Source of the DNA: UBA7803 sp040219935
Lineage (GTDB): Bacteria > Pseudomonadota > Gammaproteobacteria > Pseudomonadales > Azotimanducaceae
Length of the DNA stretch: 64,000 bases
Direction of reading: 5' to 3'
Assembly (NCBI GenBank): GCA_040219935.1
Contig: JAVJUA010000068.1
Span: 107,658 to 171,657 of the forward strand
The notes under the pieces were generated by a model, which made no database searches, was not told the origin of the DNA, and saw only the letters and a program-made list of their open reading frames with translations. Position 1 is the stretch's first letter. Every line of letters begins with the position of its first letter. The position numbers were made by a program, and so were the translations under genes. Below, piece after piece: positions 49,042 to 56,993 of the stretch.

Positions 49042-51440
49042 TGGCTCCCAGTACCAGGGCGCACACCGGTGTGGATTCCCTGCGAATCAAGATGACCACG
49101 TTCGACGACCAGGCCGCGCGGGTAAAGCACGACCATCACACCACCTGGGGCGCCGTCGTGAGACAGCTCCGCGAGCCGCCGGTCGCCGAGACCAAAGAGA
49201 ATCTGCCCTGGTTGAAGCTGGCGACGTTTGGCAACCGCGCAAGCGCCAATGGTTGCCTTCGCACCAACTCCAACCTGGTGAGCGTCTATGGCGTCGAAGG
49301 CGACTACGACTCCGGCGAGGTGCCCATTCAGGAGGCTGCCGACCGGCTGCGCTTCTTCGGCGTGGCGGCGGTCTTCCACAGCAGCGCTGGGCACTCGCCG
49401 GAGTTCCACAAGTGGCGCGTGCTGGCACCCTTGTCAAAGGCAATCAAGCCGCGAGAGCGCGCCGCGTACACGTACGCGCTGAGCCAGCTGCTGGGCGGCA
49501 TACTGGAACCCGAGTCCTGGAGGATACCGAGCCAGGCGTTCCACTACGGCCGGGTCAAAGACAACCCGCACTACGATGTGATCGCATTTGACGGGCAGCC
49601 GCTCGATGTGTGCGTCGAGCCCATCGAGCCGCCACCGACAATCGTCCTGGAGCCCGGCGAGGAGTGGACGACCAAGCCGGTCTCCAAGTGGAAAGGCCCC
49701 GAGAATGACGAAGAGCTGGTGGCCCTCGCACTGCGGGCCGTCAGCCACGCGACCCTGCACGGTGAGTCTGCGTCGTTTGCAGACCTGTGGAGCGCGAACG
49801 AGCCCGCGCTCGCGAAGTTCTATCCAACCCACACCAAGGGCGAGACGTATGACCGTTCGGGCGCCGACTTCGCGCTGGCGATGCGATTGGCGTTCTGGAC
49901 CGGCCGAGACTGTGCCCGCATCGAACGGCTGATGCTCAAGTCCGCGCTGCGACGACCCAAGTGGGACCGAGACGGTTACCTCCGCACGACGATCCTCAAG
50001 GCCGCGGTCGAAACCAAAGAGGTGCTCAGAGGCGGCGCAGCGCCGGCAGCCACCCTGGAAGACTTCACCACGCTGGTCTCGTCCGGCGATGTAGTCCAGG
50101 AGGCGCCAGAGGCCCAGACCCGGCCTGAGCTGGTGATGAGTCTCGACGAGATGCTGCGGGACCTGGTCCTGGTCAACCGGGACGGAGTCATCTATCACCG
50201 CCGAACCGGCCGCGTCGTGAAGCTGCAGCACGCACCCGTCGTGTTCGCCGCCAGCCGAATCGAGATTCAGGACGGGGACAAGATCCGAGTCGCGCCGGTG
50301 TTCGATTTGTGGCTGCGGCACAAGCGCCGCGTCACCCGGGATGTACTGGTGTGGGACCCCGCGGCAGGCGAGCTGTGCGAGCCGCTCGAAGCAGAAGACA
50401 ACGCTCAGGACGCGGTGAACACATGGAGGCCGATTCCGCACGAGTTGCCGGCAGGCTGGAAGGCGCGCGCGAAGTGGTTCGTTCAGCATCTTGAGTTCCT
50501 GATCCCCGACGAGGAGGAGCGAAAGCTGTTCGTGCAGTGGTTGTCGCACGCGCTCCACAAACCGGCTGAGCTGCCGCACTTCGCGGTCCTGATGATCGCG
50601 ACCACCCCTGGCGTGGGCCGCAGCTGGCTTGCGATCGCCCTGCAGCGGGCCTTCTACGGGCAGGCTGCGCTCGGGGTCGACCTGAACGGTGTGCTCGCGG
50701 GTCAGTTCAACGGGCGGCTCTCACAGAAGGTGCTGGCGGTCGTCGAGGAGGCTCGTGAGGGCGCCGACTCGAACCGGCACAGCCGCGCGAACACTCTAAA
50801 GCGAGTCATCACCGAGCCGTTCCGTCGGATCAATCCAAAGTTCGGCGCCGAGGTGACCGAGCGCAACTGCGCGCGGTGGCTGCTGTTCTCGAACCATTGG
50901 AGCGCTGTTCCGATCGACGACCGCGACCGCCGGGTCTTCGTGATCGAGAACCCCAGCGAGCCCCGGGACCGGACTTACTACCGGGGGTTGTATGGCTGCC
51001 TCGAAGACCCAGATTTCGGCGCCAGCGTCCGCCAGTGGCTGCTGGAGGTCGATCTGAAGGGGTTCGACCCCGGAGCGCCGCCGCCCGACAACGACGCTCG
51101 CCAGCAGGTCATACACGCGGTCTCGACCCCGGTCGATCTGGCCGTGCAGGCGTTCGTGGAGGACTGCCAAGCTCCGCTGACCACCCGGCGGGTCATTGAT
51201 GCGTATGTGCGCGCGCAGGTTTCAGGTCCGCTCAACACGAACCACGTGACCCACGCGATCGAGAACGCCGGCATGGTGTCGGTCGGCGGCAAACGCGGCA
51301 GGCGCAAGATCGGCGGCCGGCGCGAAGCGCTGGTCATCGTCCGCCCGTCGGCCGAGCTGAACCGGAGGACCGTTGAGGCCACGCCCACCCCCGGGCTTGA
51401 GCCGCTCATCGGCGCGCCGGAGGGCTTCAGCGATGTATGA
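49041..51440 (+). CDS. Satellite primase/SF3-like helicase (DUF5906-type)
   Basis: A 799-residue replication protein. The N-terminal half resembles an archaeo-eukaryotic-type primase region (LVSVYGVEGDYDSGEVPIQEAADRL, HSSAGHSPEFHKWRVLAPLS, a phage primase arrangement). The C-terminal half has a P-loop NTPase of the D5/DUF5906 kind: Walker A-like TTPGVGRSW at residues 521-529, then LAVVEEAREG and the sensor-like LLFSNHWSAVPIDDRDRRVFVIENP. The invariant P-loop lysine is arginine (R527). It is coupled to the M41-like gene and followed at once by a candidate origin. Confidence 0.78.
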   Translation: MAPSTRAHTGVDSLRIKMTTFDDQAARVKHDHHTTWGAVVRQLREPPVAETKENLPWLKLATFGNRASANGCLRTNSNLVSVYGVEGDYDSGEVPIQEAADRLRFFGVAAVFHSSAGHSPEFHKWRVLAPLSKAIKPRERAAYTYALSQLLGGILEPESWRIPSQAFHYGRVKDNPHYDVIAFDGQPLDVCVEPIEPPPTIVLEPGEEWTTKPVSKWKGPENDEELVALALRAVSHATLHGESASFADLWSANEPALAKFYPTHTKGETYDRSGADFALAMRLAFWTGRDCARIERLMLKSALRRPKWDRDGYLRTTILKAAVETKEVLRGGAAPAATLEDFTTLVSSGDVVQEAPEAQTRPELVMSLDEMLRDLVLVNRDGVIYHRRTGRVVKLQHAPVVFAASRIEIQDGDKIRVAPVFDLWLRHKRRVTRDVLVWDPAAGELCEPLEAEDNAQDAVNTWRPIPHELPAGWKARAKWFVQHLEFLIPDEEERKLFVQWLSHALHKPAELPHFAVLMIATTPGVGRSWLAIALQRAFYGQAALGVDLNGVLAGQFNGRLSQKVLAVVEEAREGADSNRHSRANTLKRVITEPFRRINPKFGAEVTERNCARWLLFSNHWSAVPIDDRDRRVFVIENPSEPRDRTYYRGLYGCLEDPDFGASVRQWLLEVDLKGFDPGAPPPDNDARQQVIHAVSTPVDLAVQAFVEDCQAPLTTRRVIDAYVRAQVSGPLNTNHVTHAIENAGMVSVGGKRGRRKIGGRREALVIVRPSAELNRRTVEATPTPGLEPLIGAPEGFSDV

Positions 51441-51468
51441 CGCAGCGCATTCACAGGGAGTCGGAATC

Positions 51469-51648
51469 GCCGCGGGCCGCCCGGGCCGCCCGAACCGCCC
51501 ATTTCTTACTTACCCCAGGAACCGAGAAGAATTTACGAATTGCTTTTTATTTTGCATTTCGCATTTTTCCCAGGCTTCCCATAGCGACCCCAAAAGGGGC
51601 GGTTTGGGCGGCCCGGGCGGCCCGCGGCCCGGAAACCCCTGTGGATAC
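51469..51648. other. Candidate replication origin of the satellite
   Basis: Two 32-bp arms (51469-51500 and 51597-51628) are inverted copies with one mismatch, each made of three 9-bp iterons (GGGCCGCCC or GAACCGCCC forms). They enclose 96 bp of strikingly AT-rich DNA (51501-51596). TGTGGATAC at 51640-51648 matches the DnaA box at eight of nine positions. The site begins 29 bp after the primase/helicase gene. Confidence 0.6.
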
Positions 51649-51668
51649 CCGGCGCATGGAGCGCGGCC

Positions 51669-52016
51669 GTGAGCGCCTCCAGGGACCCCCTGGCGGGCTT
51701 GAGAGGCGCGGAGCGCCTGGCGGCGATCCAGGTGCTGCAGGCGCGGTTCTGGGTCGCCATCGAGCCCGGTGGGCGCTGGCACGGGCCGTACCCCCACTGG
51801 TGGCAGGCCAAGCGCGCCGCTCGGGCGTGCGCCCGCGACTCCGGCCGTGATGCCCGCATCGCCCGCTACGGCGACGGCTCCGGGCTGAACTGGCGCCTGA
51901 ACGCCGACCGGCCGCGCGGCTTCGCCGAGAAGCGCCCGCAGGCCAGACCGAAACCAACACCGCGGACGAGCAGCTGCATCAAGCGATTGAAAACTGGGAG
52001 GACCAGCCATGCGTGA
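51669..52016 (+). CDS. Hypothetical protein
   Basis: A 115-residue basic, Arg/Ala-rich product from GTG 51669. The central part RFWVAIEPGGRWHGPYPHWWQAKRAARACARDSGRDARIARYGDG looks like a folded unit; the C-terminus is Pro/Lys/Arg-rich and likely disordered. I recognise no family. Its end overlaps the next gene start by eight bases, consistent with an operon running from the origin toward the terminase gene. Confidence 0.5.
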   Translation: MSASRDPLAGLRGAERLAAIQVLQARFWVAIEPGGRWHGPYPHWWQAKRAARACARDSGRDARIARYGDGSGLNWRLNADRPRGFAEKRPQARPKPTPRTSSCIKRLKTGRTSHA

Positions 52017-52272
52017 CATTTTCGACGCCAAGCGCCGCGCGATCGGGATTGCCCGAGACCTGGGGATCGACTTCGAGGTGGTCGACAGCCTGTCGGCCTG
52101 GGCACTCGCCCGGTACGCCACTGGCGAGACGTCCGACCAGGACATGCGCCGACTGCTGTTCGCGCGCTCGAACCCAGTCGCTCGATGCCGTCGGCCGCGG
52201 CCGCACAACCAATTCCAAACCCGGCGCCACTCTGGCGCTCAATACGCCACCCAACGGAGGGCACGACGATGA
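52009..52272 (+). CDS. Hypothetical small protein
   Basis: An 87-residue product beginning MRDIFDAKRRAIGIARDLGIDFEVVDSLSAWALARYATGETSDQDMRRLLF, then a basic low-complexity tail. GGGAGGA lies seven bases before the ATG. The next gene begins within its last codons. The first 50 residues are helical and plausible as a real protein; the tail composition is less convincing. No family recognised. Confidence 0.5.
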   Translation: MRDIFDAKRRAIGIARDLGIDFEVVDSLSAWALARYATGETSDQDMRRLLFARSNPVARCRRPRPHNQFQTRRHSGAQYATQRRARR

Positions 52273-53405
52273 CCATTGACCGATCCGAAATTTACGAGGT
52301 TGACCTGAACGAGCCCGCGCCCGATCCCAAGCAGCCGAGGCCCGGGGTCTTGAGCGACGATGACGCTCTCGCCGTACTCAAGGCGCGGCGGGAGGGCAAG
52401 AAGACCCGCGGGCAGGCCCTCCACGAAGGCCACCGCCGGGCGGAGGAGCGCGCTGCCGAGGCCGAGGAGACCGAACGACGTGTGTTCGATTCGGTGGATG
52501 ATGCGTATGCCGCGATTCACCCCGACGACCCGGCTGTGGAAACAACGCAGCTCACGCACGAGCAGCAGGCCGCCGCTGACGCAAAGCGCGCGCGGAGCGA
52601 CGCGCTGCAGCGCGAGGCCACCGAGGGCCCGGAAGCCGACATCCCCATTCGGCCAGATGGGACGCCGGACTACTCCGATTCCGACAGAGCCACCCTGGCG
52701 CAGCTTCAGAGCGACGCACAGGTGTTCCACCGCAAGCTCCAAAGCTTCCAGCAGCTGGCCGCTCGCATTCAGGCTGCCGGCTCTGTGGAGGCTCTCGTCG
52801 GCAATGAAGGTGACGCGCAGAGTCTGAAACTCCAGCTGGCGCACGTCGTCCGCGAACTTCAGGCCGAGAAGGCGCGCTTGACGGCTGCCGGGCAGAAGGT
52901 GGCCGAGATTGAGAACCGAGCCCGGCTGCAGCAGGCGCGCGCTGAGTTGTACAAAGCCGCACCCGCGCTCCGCGACCCTGGCGAGCGAGCCAAGTTGCGT
53001 AGCTGGCTGGTGGACGTGAAAGGCTACTCGCCGGACGAGGTGTCGAGCGTGACCGATCCCCGCCTCGTCGCCCTGGCGTGGCAGAGCTACCTCGCAGAGA
53101 ACCCGCGCATGTCGAAGGCCCAGGCCCGAGGCAAGCTTCGCCAGGCTGCCGACAAGCTCCGGCTGCAGCAAGCGCCGCCACGCCAAGGCCGAGGGCAGAA
53201 CGGGCGTTTCGAGCCGGTCGAGGCCTCGCGGCGGCGTGCTGAGATCAACCGTCGGCCGGCGAAGGCACGTGATGAGTACAACGAGGCGTACTGGAAGCGG
53301 ACCGGCATCAGTGCACGTGACGCTGCCCGAGGTGGCTCGCTGACTGGCGCGCTCAGGCTGCTGGAGAAGCGCCGCAACCAGGGCCGCACGAGGGCCAAGT
53401 CATGA
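52269..53405 (+). CDS. Phage scaffold-like coiled-coil protein
   Basis: The 378-residue product is acidic and coiled-coil-rich in the first 230 residues (ERAAEAEETERRVFD, LKLQLAHVVRELQAEKARLTAAGQKVAEIENRARLQQARAELY). It then has RSWLVDVKGYSPDEVSSVTDPRLVALAWQSYLAENP, which resembles segments of phage scaffolding and head-assembly proteins, and a basic C-terminus (GGSLTGALRLLEKRRN). Function is inferred only from this likeness and from neighbours. CGGAGGGC precedes ATG 52269; the stop overlaps the next start. Confidence 0.55.
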   Translation: MTIDRSEIYEVDLNEPAPDPKQPRPGVLSDDDALAVLKARREGKKTRGQALHEGHRRAEERAAEAEETERRVFDSVDDAYAAIHPDDPAVETTQLTHEQQAAADAKRARSDALQREATEGPEADIPIRPDGTPDYSDSDRATLAQLQSDAQVFHRKLQSFQQLAARIQAAGSVEALVGNEGDAQSLKLQLAHVVRELQAEKARLTAAGQKVAEIENRARLQQARAELYKAAPALRDPGERAKLRSWLVDVKGYSPDEVSSVTDPRLVALAWQSYLAENPRMSKAQARGKLRQAADKLRLQQAPPRQGRGQNGRFEPVEASRRRAEINRRPAKARDEYNEAYWKRTGISARDAARGGSLTGALRLLEKRRNQGRTRAKS

Positions 53406-53608
53406 GCGAGCCAGCCGACAAGACGTTCCTGCAGATCATCGAGCAGCTCCGCGACTCGGCGCCGATCATCGGCGTCGACGACACGACGAGTCCCGACTTG
53501 GCGTTCGAGCGCGGATACGAGGCCGGCTTTCGCGATGGCTGGGACGCAGCCGTGGAGCACCTCGGCGACGATGACGACGACACCAACCCGCCGCCGCAAG
53601 CGGCTTGA
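53402..53608 (+). CDS. Hypothetical small acidic protein
   Basis: A 68-residue acidic protein (MSEPADKTFLQIIEQLRDSAPIIGVDDTTSPDLAFERGYEAGFRDGWDAAVEHLGDDDDD). The ERGYEAGFRDGWDAA helix resembles the repeating Gly-xx-xGxx pattern of many small phage proteins. ATG overlaps the stop of the scaffold-like gene. No family recognised. Confidence 0.6.
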   Translation: MSEPADKTFLQIIEQLRDSAPIIGVDDTTSPDLAFERGYEAGFRDGWDAAVEHLGDDDDDTNPPPQAA

Positions 53609-53626
53609 CCCACAGGAGAGACAAAC

Positions 53627-54355
53627 ATGGCTACACACACGAGACTGACTGCTGATGACCTCGAGTCTGTCGCAATCCGCGGCAACGTACTCCGCCATCC
53701 CCAGGACAACGCCTTCGAGCTGGCGGCCGGCCGCGAGCCTCGCGACCCCGTGCGCAACGTCGACCACGGCATCGTCGAGGGCGCCACGGTCGCCCTGGTG
53801 CACCGACGTGGCGTCACCGGCGGCGCGCAGATCGCCGTGAACATCGGCGGCGCCTGGCTGCTGGTGGGAGCCATCACCGCTGCTGACGCTGCCAAACTCG
53901 CCGACAGTTTGGTGCACGTGCCCGAAGATCCGGGCGTCATCGAGAAGCGCGAGCGTCTCGAACGGCAGCGTGAGCAGGAGCGCGCCGCTGTCGAGCAATC
54001 ACACCGGCTGGCGGCATTCAACACCATCCGCCGTGAGTACGACTACCTGATCCAGCGGCGAGCCATCAACCCCGACTCGTGGACGCGGCATGATGACCGC
54101 CGACTGGCCGACGTGGTTGCGGGCATCGAGCGCCTGGGCTTCGAGGTGCCTGAGGTTCCGGCGCATGTCCTGAAGAGAGAACACGTGACAACCGTCGCAC
54201 GCAACGACGCTGGCCGAGGTGGCGCCGACATCACTGGCGGTGAGACCAGTGACCTGCTCGACGTCATTCGAGGCAGCCGCGAGAAGGCCGATAAGTCAGC
54301 GAGCAAGGCGTCGAGCAAGGCGTCGAGCAAGGGCAAGGCGTCGAGCAAGAGCTGA
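53627..54355 (+). CDS. Hypothetical protein with Lys/Ser repeat tail
   Basis: A 242-residue protein. The first 100 residues form a compact, Gly-containing beta-rich domain (NVDHGIVEGATVALVHRRGVTGGAQIAVNIGGAWLLVGAITAADAAKLADSL). A charged helix follows (EKRERLERQREQERAAVEQSHRLAAFNTIRREYDYLIQRRA), then a C-terminal tail of SKASSKASSKGKASSKS encoded by a tandem 12-bp repeat. The tail suggests DNA or phosphate binding, but this is inference. CAGGAGAG precedes the ATG. Confidence 0.65.
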   Translation: MATHTRLTADDLESVAIRGNVLRHPQDNAFELAAGREPRDPVRNVDHGIVEGATVALVHRRGVTGGAQIAVNIGGAWLLVGAITAADAAKLADSLVHVPEDPGVIEKRERLERQREQERAAVEQSHRLAAFNTIRREYDYLIQRRAINPDSWTRHDDRRLADVVAGIERLGFEVPEVPAHVLKREHVTTVARNDAGRGGADITGGETSDLLDVIRGSREKADKSASKASSKASSKGKASSKS

Positions 54356-54614
54356 TGACAGCGGGGGACATGGGGATGCATGCACACCACGTGCTTCCCC
54401 TTGGCAGAGCCTATGCCCCCGGAGAAACGGAAGTCCGCCAGCCAAGGATCGGGGGTGGGGACCCTTCTGGACGAAGGACGAAGGGCGAGAACCGTAGAGT
54501 GGGGGCCTCGCGCAGCAAAACGCGAAGAATTCTCCAATTAGAACGCGTTTCAAAACAGTACGCGACCGAATCCCGCGCCGCTGCGGGCCAAACTGAATAT
54601 TGGAGGTGACAAAC
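54356..54614. other. Non-coding gap before the terminase small subunit gene
   Basis: About 260 bp with no convincing gene. It becomes AT-rich toward the end (around 54530-54600), fitting a promoter for terS. In pac- or cos-type satellites the packaging recognition site lies near terS, so this gap is a place to look, but I see no diagnostic motif. Confidence 0.4.
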
Positions 54615-55118
54615 ATGCCTGCAAACGAGAAACGAGGGCGCAAGTCTGCCGCGGCGTCGGCCGTAGCCACGGCTGCGCGCGCGGACGACCAAAACCCTGG
54701 TGTATCGGCCGGTCGCCCGCCGGTGCCGGAGTCTCTGCGCGGTGACACCGTAGCCGCCGACACCTGGCGCGCCATCGTGGCCGACATGCCAGACGGCTGG
54801 TTCAAGATCGAGCACTTCGAGCTGCTCGCGCAGTTCTGTGCGTGCGTGTCCCGGGCCGAGAAGCTCCGCAGCACCCTGGCGGATGCACCACTGCGCAACC
54901 TGGACCGCTGGGAGCGGCTCCAGAAGATGCTGGACCGCGAGACCGGCAAGCTGATGGCCATGGCGCGCTCGATGCGGCTGACCCACCAGGCGCAGGTCCA
55001 CCCCGAGTCAGCGCACAGACGTGCAGCTCGCAGGGCGTCGAGCCCGGCGATCGCGTGGCCGAAGGTTGCCGCGGCCCCGTGGGCGAAGGCCCCCGCGGAG
55101 GGCGACGACGATGCTTAA
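54615..55118 (+). CDS. terS: Phage terminase small subunit (P27-family-like)
   Basis: The small terminase recognises packaging sites and hands DNA to the large subunit. The 167-residue product shows the P27-type pattern: GRPPVPESLRGDTVAADTWRAIVADMPDGWFKIEHFELLAQFCACVSRAEKL, followed by RLQKMLDRETGKLMAMARSMRLTHQAQ and an Ala-rich C-terminus. No large terminase is in the window. In pac-type PICIs a satellite TerS redirects the helper phage's packaging. TGGAGGTGA gives a strong ribosome binding site. Confidence 0.75.
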   Translation: MPANEKRGRKSAAASAVATAARADDQNPGVSAGRPPVPESLRGDTVAADTWRAIVADMPDGWFKIEHFELLAQFCACVSRAEKLRSTLADAPLRNLDRWERLQKMLDRETGKLMAMARSMRLTHQAQVHPESAHRRAARRASSPAIAWPKVAAAPWAKAPAEGDDDA

Positions 55119-55365
55119 CCTCGACCACGCCGACGTGCTCGGGGCCATGTTCGCGCACGACCGAGACGACCCCGAGTGGTTCGCCGTCTTCCCGATGTAC
55201 GGCGACGTCGATGATGCCCTCGGCGGTCCGCCATGGTGGCCGCCCGCGAGTCTCGTGTGGTATCGCGAGGGGGTCCCGGACAGCTTCGATGACCCTGAGC
55301 GGTACGCGGTCGTTTGGTCGCGCCTGTGCGCGCTGTACGCCAGCTGGGTGGCGGCGCAGCGATGA
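55111..55365 (+). CDS. Hypothetical protein
   Basis: An 84-residue acidic, Trp-rich protein (MFAHDRDDPEWFAVFPMYGDVDDALGGPPWWPPASLVWYREGVPDSFDDPERYAVVWSRLCALYASW). It starts inside the end of terS and its stop overlaps the next ATG, so it belongs to the same translational chain. No family recognised. Confidence 0.6.
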   Translation: MLNLDHADVLGAMFAHDRDDPEWFAVFPMYGDVDDALGGPPWWPPASLVWYREGVPDSFDDPERYAVVWSRLCALYASWVAAQR

Positions 55366-55808
55366 ACGCCCAGCAGCGCGCCCGCTACGACGCTGTGAGG
55401 CGCCAGGCCCGTGAGGTGGACCCGGCAGGCCCTTGCGGCTTGATTGCGATCGCCATGCTGACAGGCCGTCCGATGGCGCGCATCGTCGAGGTGCTCGACG
55501 AGCTGGGGTATCAGCGAGGTGCCGGCATCAGGCAGTCAGTGGCCTGGGACGCGCTGGGCCTGCTCGGGTTCAGCTGCTCGGCTGCCGGCGGACTGTTCAC
55601 GCCACACGTCACTCGGCTCGACGCCCTGGTGCAGAACCTGGCAACGGACGTGCAGTACTGTGGGCTCGGTGGCCGCTACCTAGTGTCCAGCGCGGAGCCC
55701 GATGGCAACGGCGGGCACTTTAGCGCTGTGGTGGACGGGGTTTACTGCGACACGGTGGCAGTGGGCAACCGTCTCGTCGCCCTGGTGTGGGAGGTGCACG
55801 ATGCCTGA
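55362..55808 (+). CDS. Papain-fold-like putative cysteine peptidase (copy 1)
   Basis: A 148-residue protein with a Cys early in a helix (GPCGLIAIAMLTGRPMARIVEVLDELG) and a His in GGHFSAVVDGVYCDT, the arrangement of papain/C39-like small phage proteins whose role is unknown. The second member of the family is at 60387-60845. It overlaps the genes on both sides (ATGA junctions). Catalytic activity is inferred from residue placement only. Confidence 0.6.
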   Translation: MNAQQRARYDAVRRQAREVDPAGPCGLIAIAMLTGRPMARIVEVLDELGYQRGAGIRQSVAWDALGLLGFSCSAAGGLFTPHVTRLDALVQNLATDVQYCGLGGRYLVSSAEPDGNGGHFSAVVDGVYCDTVAVGNRLVALVWEVHDA

Positions 55809-55932
55809 GATCATCACCAGGGGTGAAGTGCGGGCGCGCGGACTGCACACAGGCGGGCTTCCCGTCGCTGTTGCGGCTGACCGATTGGTGAACATGGTTT
55901 CTGCGGCTCATCGCCTAGAGAAGCCCAGCTAA
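55801..55932 (+). CDS. Hypothetical 43-residue protein
   Basis: MPEIITRGEVRARGLHTGGLPVAVAADRLVNMVSAAHRLEKPS starts eight bases before the end of the papain-like gene, in keeping with the overlaps of this operon. It ends tail to tail with the leftward membrane protein gene, the stops overlapping. It is short, so confidence is moderate. Confidence 0.45.
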   Translation: MPEIITRGEVRARGLHTGGLPVAVAADRLVNMVSAAHRLEKPS

Positions 55933-56363
55933 CTCTTGTGGTCTCCGAAATCGAAGCTCTCTGAATCGAAGGCCTCGGGGCTGAAGCTCCCTGAGTCGAA
56001 GGCTCCACCCACGGCGCCGTCGACAAGCACGCCGGCACTGAGCCAGACTCCCATCGCGAACCAAGCCGACGAAAACAGCGTGAGTAGGGCGAGCGCTCCA
56101 TTGAAGGACAGCCGGCCGGACATGCCAGTCTTAGTACTCCAGAGGGCGGAGATGGCGAGGGACGCAAACAGTCCGAGCGCGAAACAGCCTAGAGCGAGTT
56201 TCAAAGTGCCAGGTTGCAGTGAGATGCCCACACCACCCTGTTGGGAGTGCACACCCCACACCTGCCCAAGAAAAGTGAGTACGGCAACGATGGCTCCTGC
56301 GTTCGAATACAGGCTGAGGCGAATCACCTGAACGCAGTAGACACTCGCGACGTCTATGCTCAT
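55929..56363 (-). CDS. Small multipass membrane protein A
   Basis: A 144-residue membrane protein with three strongly hydrophobic segments: NAGAIVAVLTFLGQVWG, LALGCFALGLFASLAISAL, and ALALLTLFSSAWFAMGVWLSAGVLV. A short acidic, Ser/Phe-rich repeated tail follows (DSGSFSPEAFDSESFDFG). It is paralogous to the gene immediately upstream, whose stop overlaps its ATG (TAATG), so the two are probably translated together. The pair is divergent from the caspase-like gene. Function unknown. Confidence 0.7.
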   Translation of the reverse strand: MSIDVASVYCVQVIRLSLYSNAGAIVAVLTFLGQVWGVHSQQGGVGISLQPGTLKLALGCFALGLFASLAISALWSTKTGMSGRLSFNGALALLTLFSSAWFAMGVWLSAGVLVDGAVGGAFDSGSFSPEAFDSESFDFGDHKS

Positions 56364-56815
56364 TAGGGTGTTACCCCAGGCGCTTGGTCGTTGGGCGACG
56401 AGCTGCCTGGGGCCCCGCTACCCGGGTCCCATCCTTCAGGGGACCATCCACCAATGACGCCGTCGACCAACATGCCAGACGATAGAATCAGGCCAATGCA
56501 AAAGGTCACGGTTGCCACTGACGCACCAAGGAAGAACCAACCTCGACGAGCCCATTCCGACACAGCGCAGACGAGGGATGTCAGTGTCGCTGTGACCATC
56601 CCTGCAGCGAACCAGCCGATCGCCCACTTGATGGCATATGGGTCAAGCAATACCTGCGCGTTGCCGCTCACTGGCGGAAGGCCCCACATGCGCCCGAGAA
56701 ACGTGAGCAGTGCGAGGATTGCCCCCGCGTTGACAAGGAAGCAGTATCCAATCAGGGTCTTGACGGCTTCTACTTTATCGTCCTGCGTTTGAGATTCGGT
56801 AGTCTCGGTATTTAT
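56363..56815 (-). CDS. Small multipass membrane protein B, start uncertain
   Basis: This paralogue of membrane protein A has matching hydrophobic segments (NAGAILALLTFLGRMWG, AIGWFAAGMVTATLTSLV, GASVATVTFCIGLILSSGMLVDGVIGG). An ATG at 56689 would start after the first shared segment. The frame stays open upstream to a stop at 56828-56830 and encodes a plausible N-terminus (ESQTQDDKVEAVKTLIGYCFLVNAGAI) but has no ATG, GTG or TTG. The true start may be a rare codon (ATA at 56815, ATT, CTG), or the 5' end is damaged. Confidence 0.55.
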   Translation of the reverse strand: MNTETTESQTQDDKVEAVKTLIGYCFLVNAGAILALLTFLGRMWGLPPVSGNAQVLLDPYAIKWAIGWFAAGMVTATLTSLVCAVSEWARRGWFFLGASVATVTFCIGLILSSGMLVDGVIGGWSPEGWDPGSGAPGSSSPNDQAPGVTP

Positions 56816-56993
56816 CTCTGGGAACCCTCAGCTGGGAACGCCGGGCGTAGGGTAACTCCAGAGAGTGGCGTCTGTCCCCTCGTTCAAATCCGATGACTCA
56901 ATACGGCACCTTCGGACCAAGTGTAAATTCTCACTCGGCGCGGTCAACGGCGTCCTGTATCCTCTGGATTGCACCCGAGGGAGAAGCTGCCCC

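Noticed and set aside
51437..51850. Open frame across the iteron/AT-rich region
   Set aside because: It runs through the inverted repeat, overlaps the better candidate at 51669, and its Ala/Arg/Gly-rich product looks like a by-product of GC repeats.
54298..54350. Tandem 12-bp DNA repeat as a regulatory element
   Set aside because: The repeats are in frame and encode the Lys/Ser-rich tail of the 53627 gene, so coding is the simpler explanation.
54355..54609. 84-codon open frame before terS
   Set aside because: No ribosome binding site, low-complexity charged product, and no likeness to neighbours; left as a non-coding gap.
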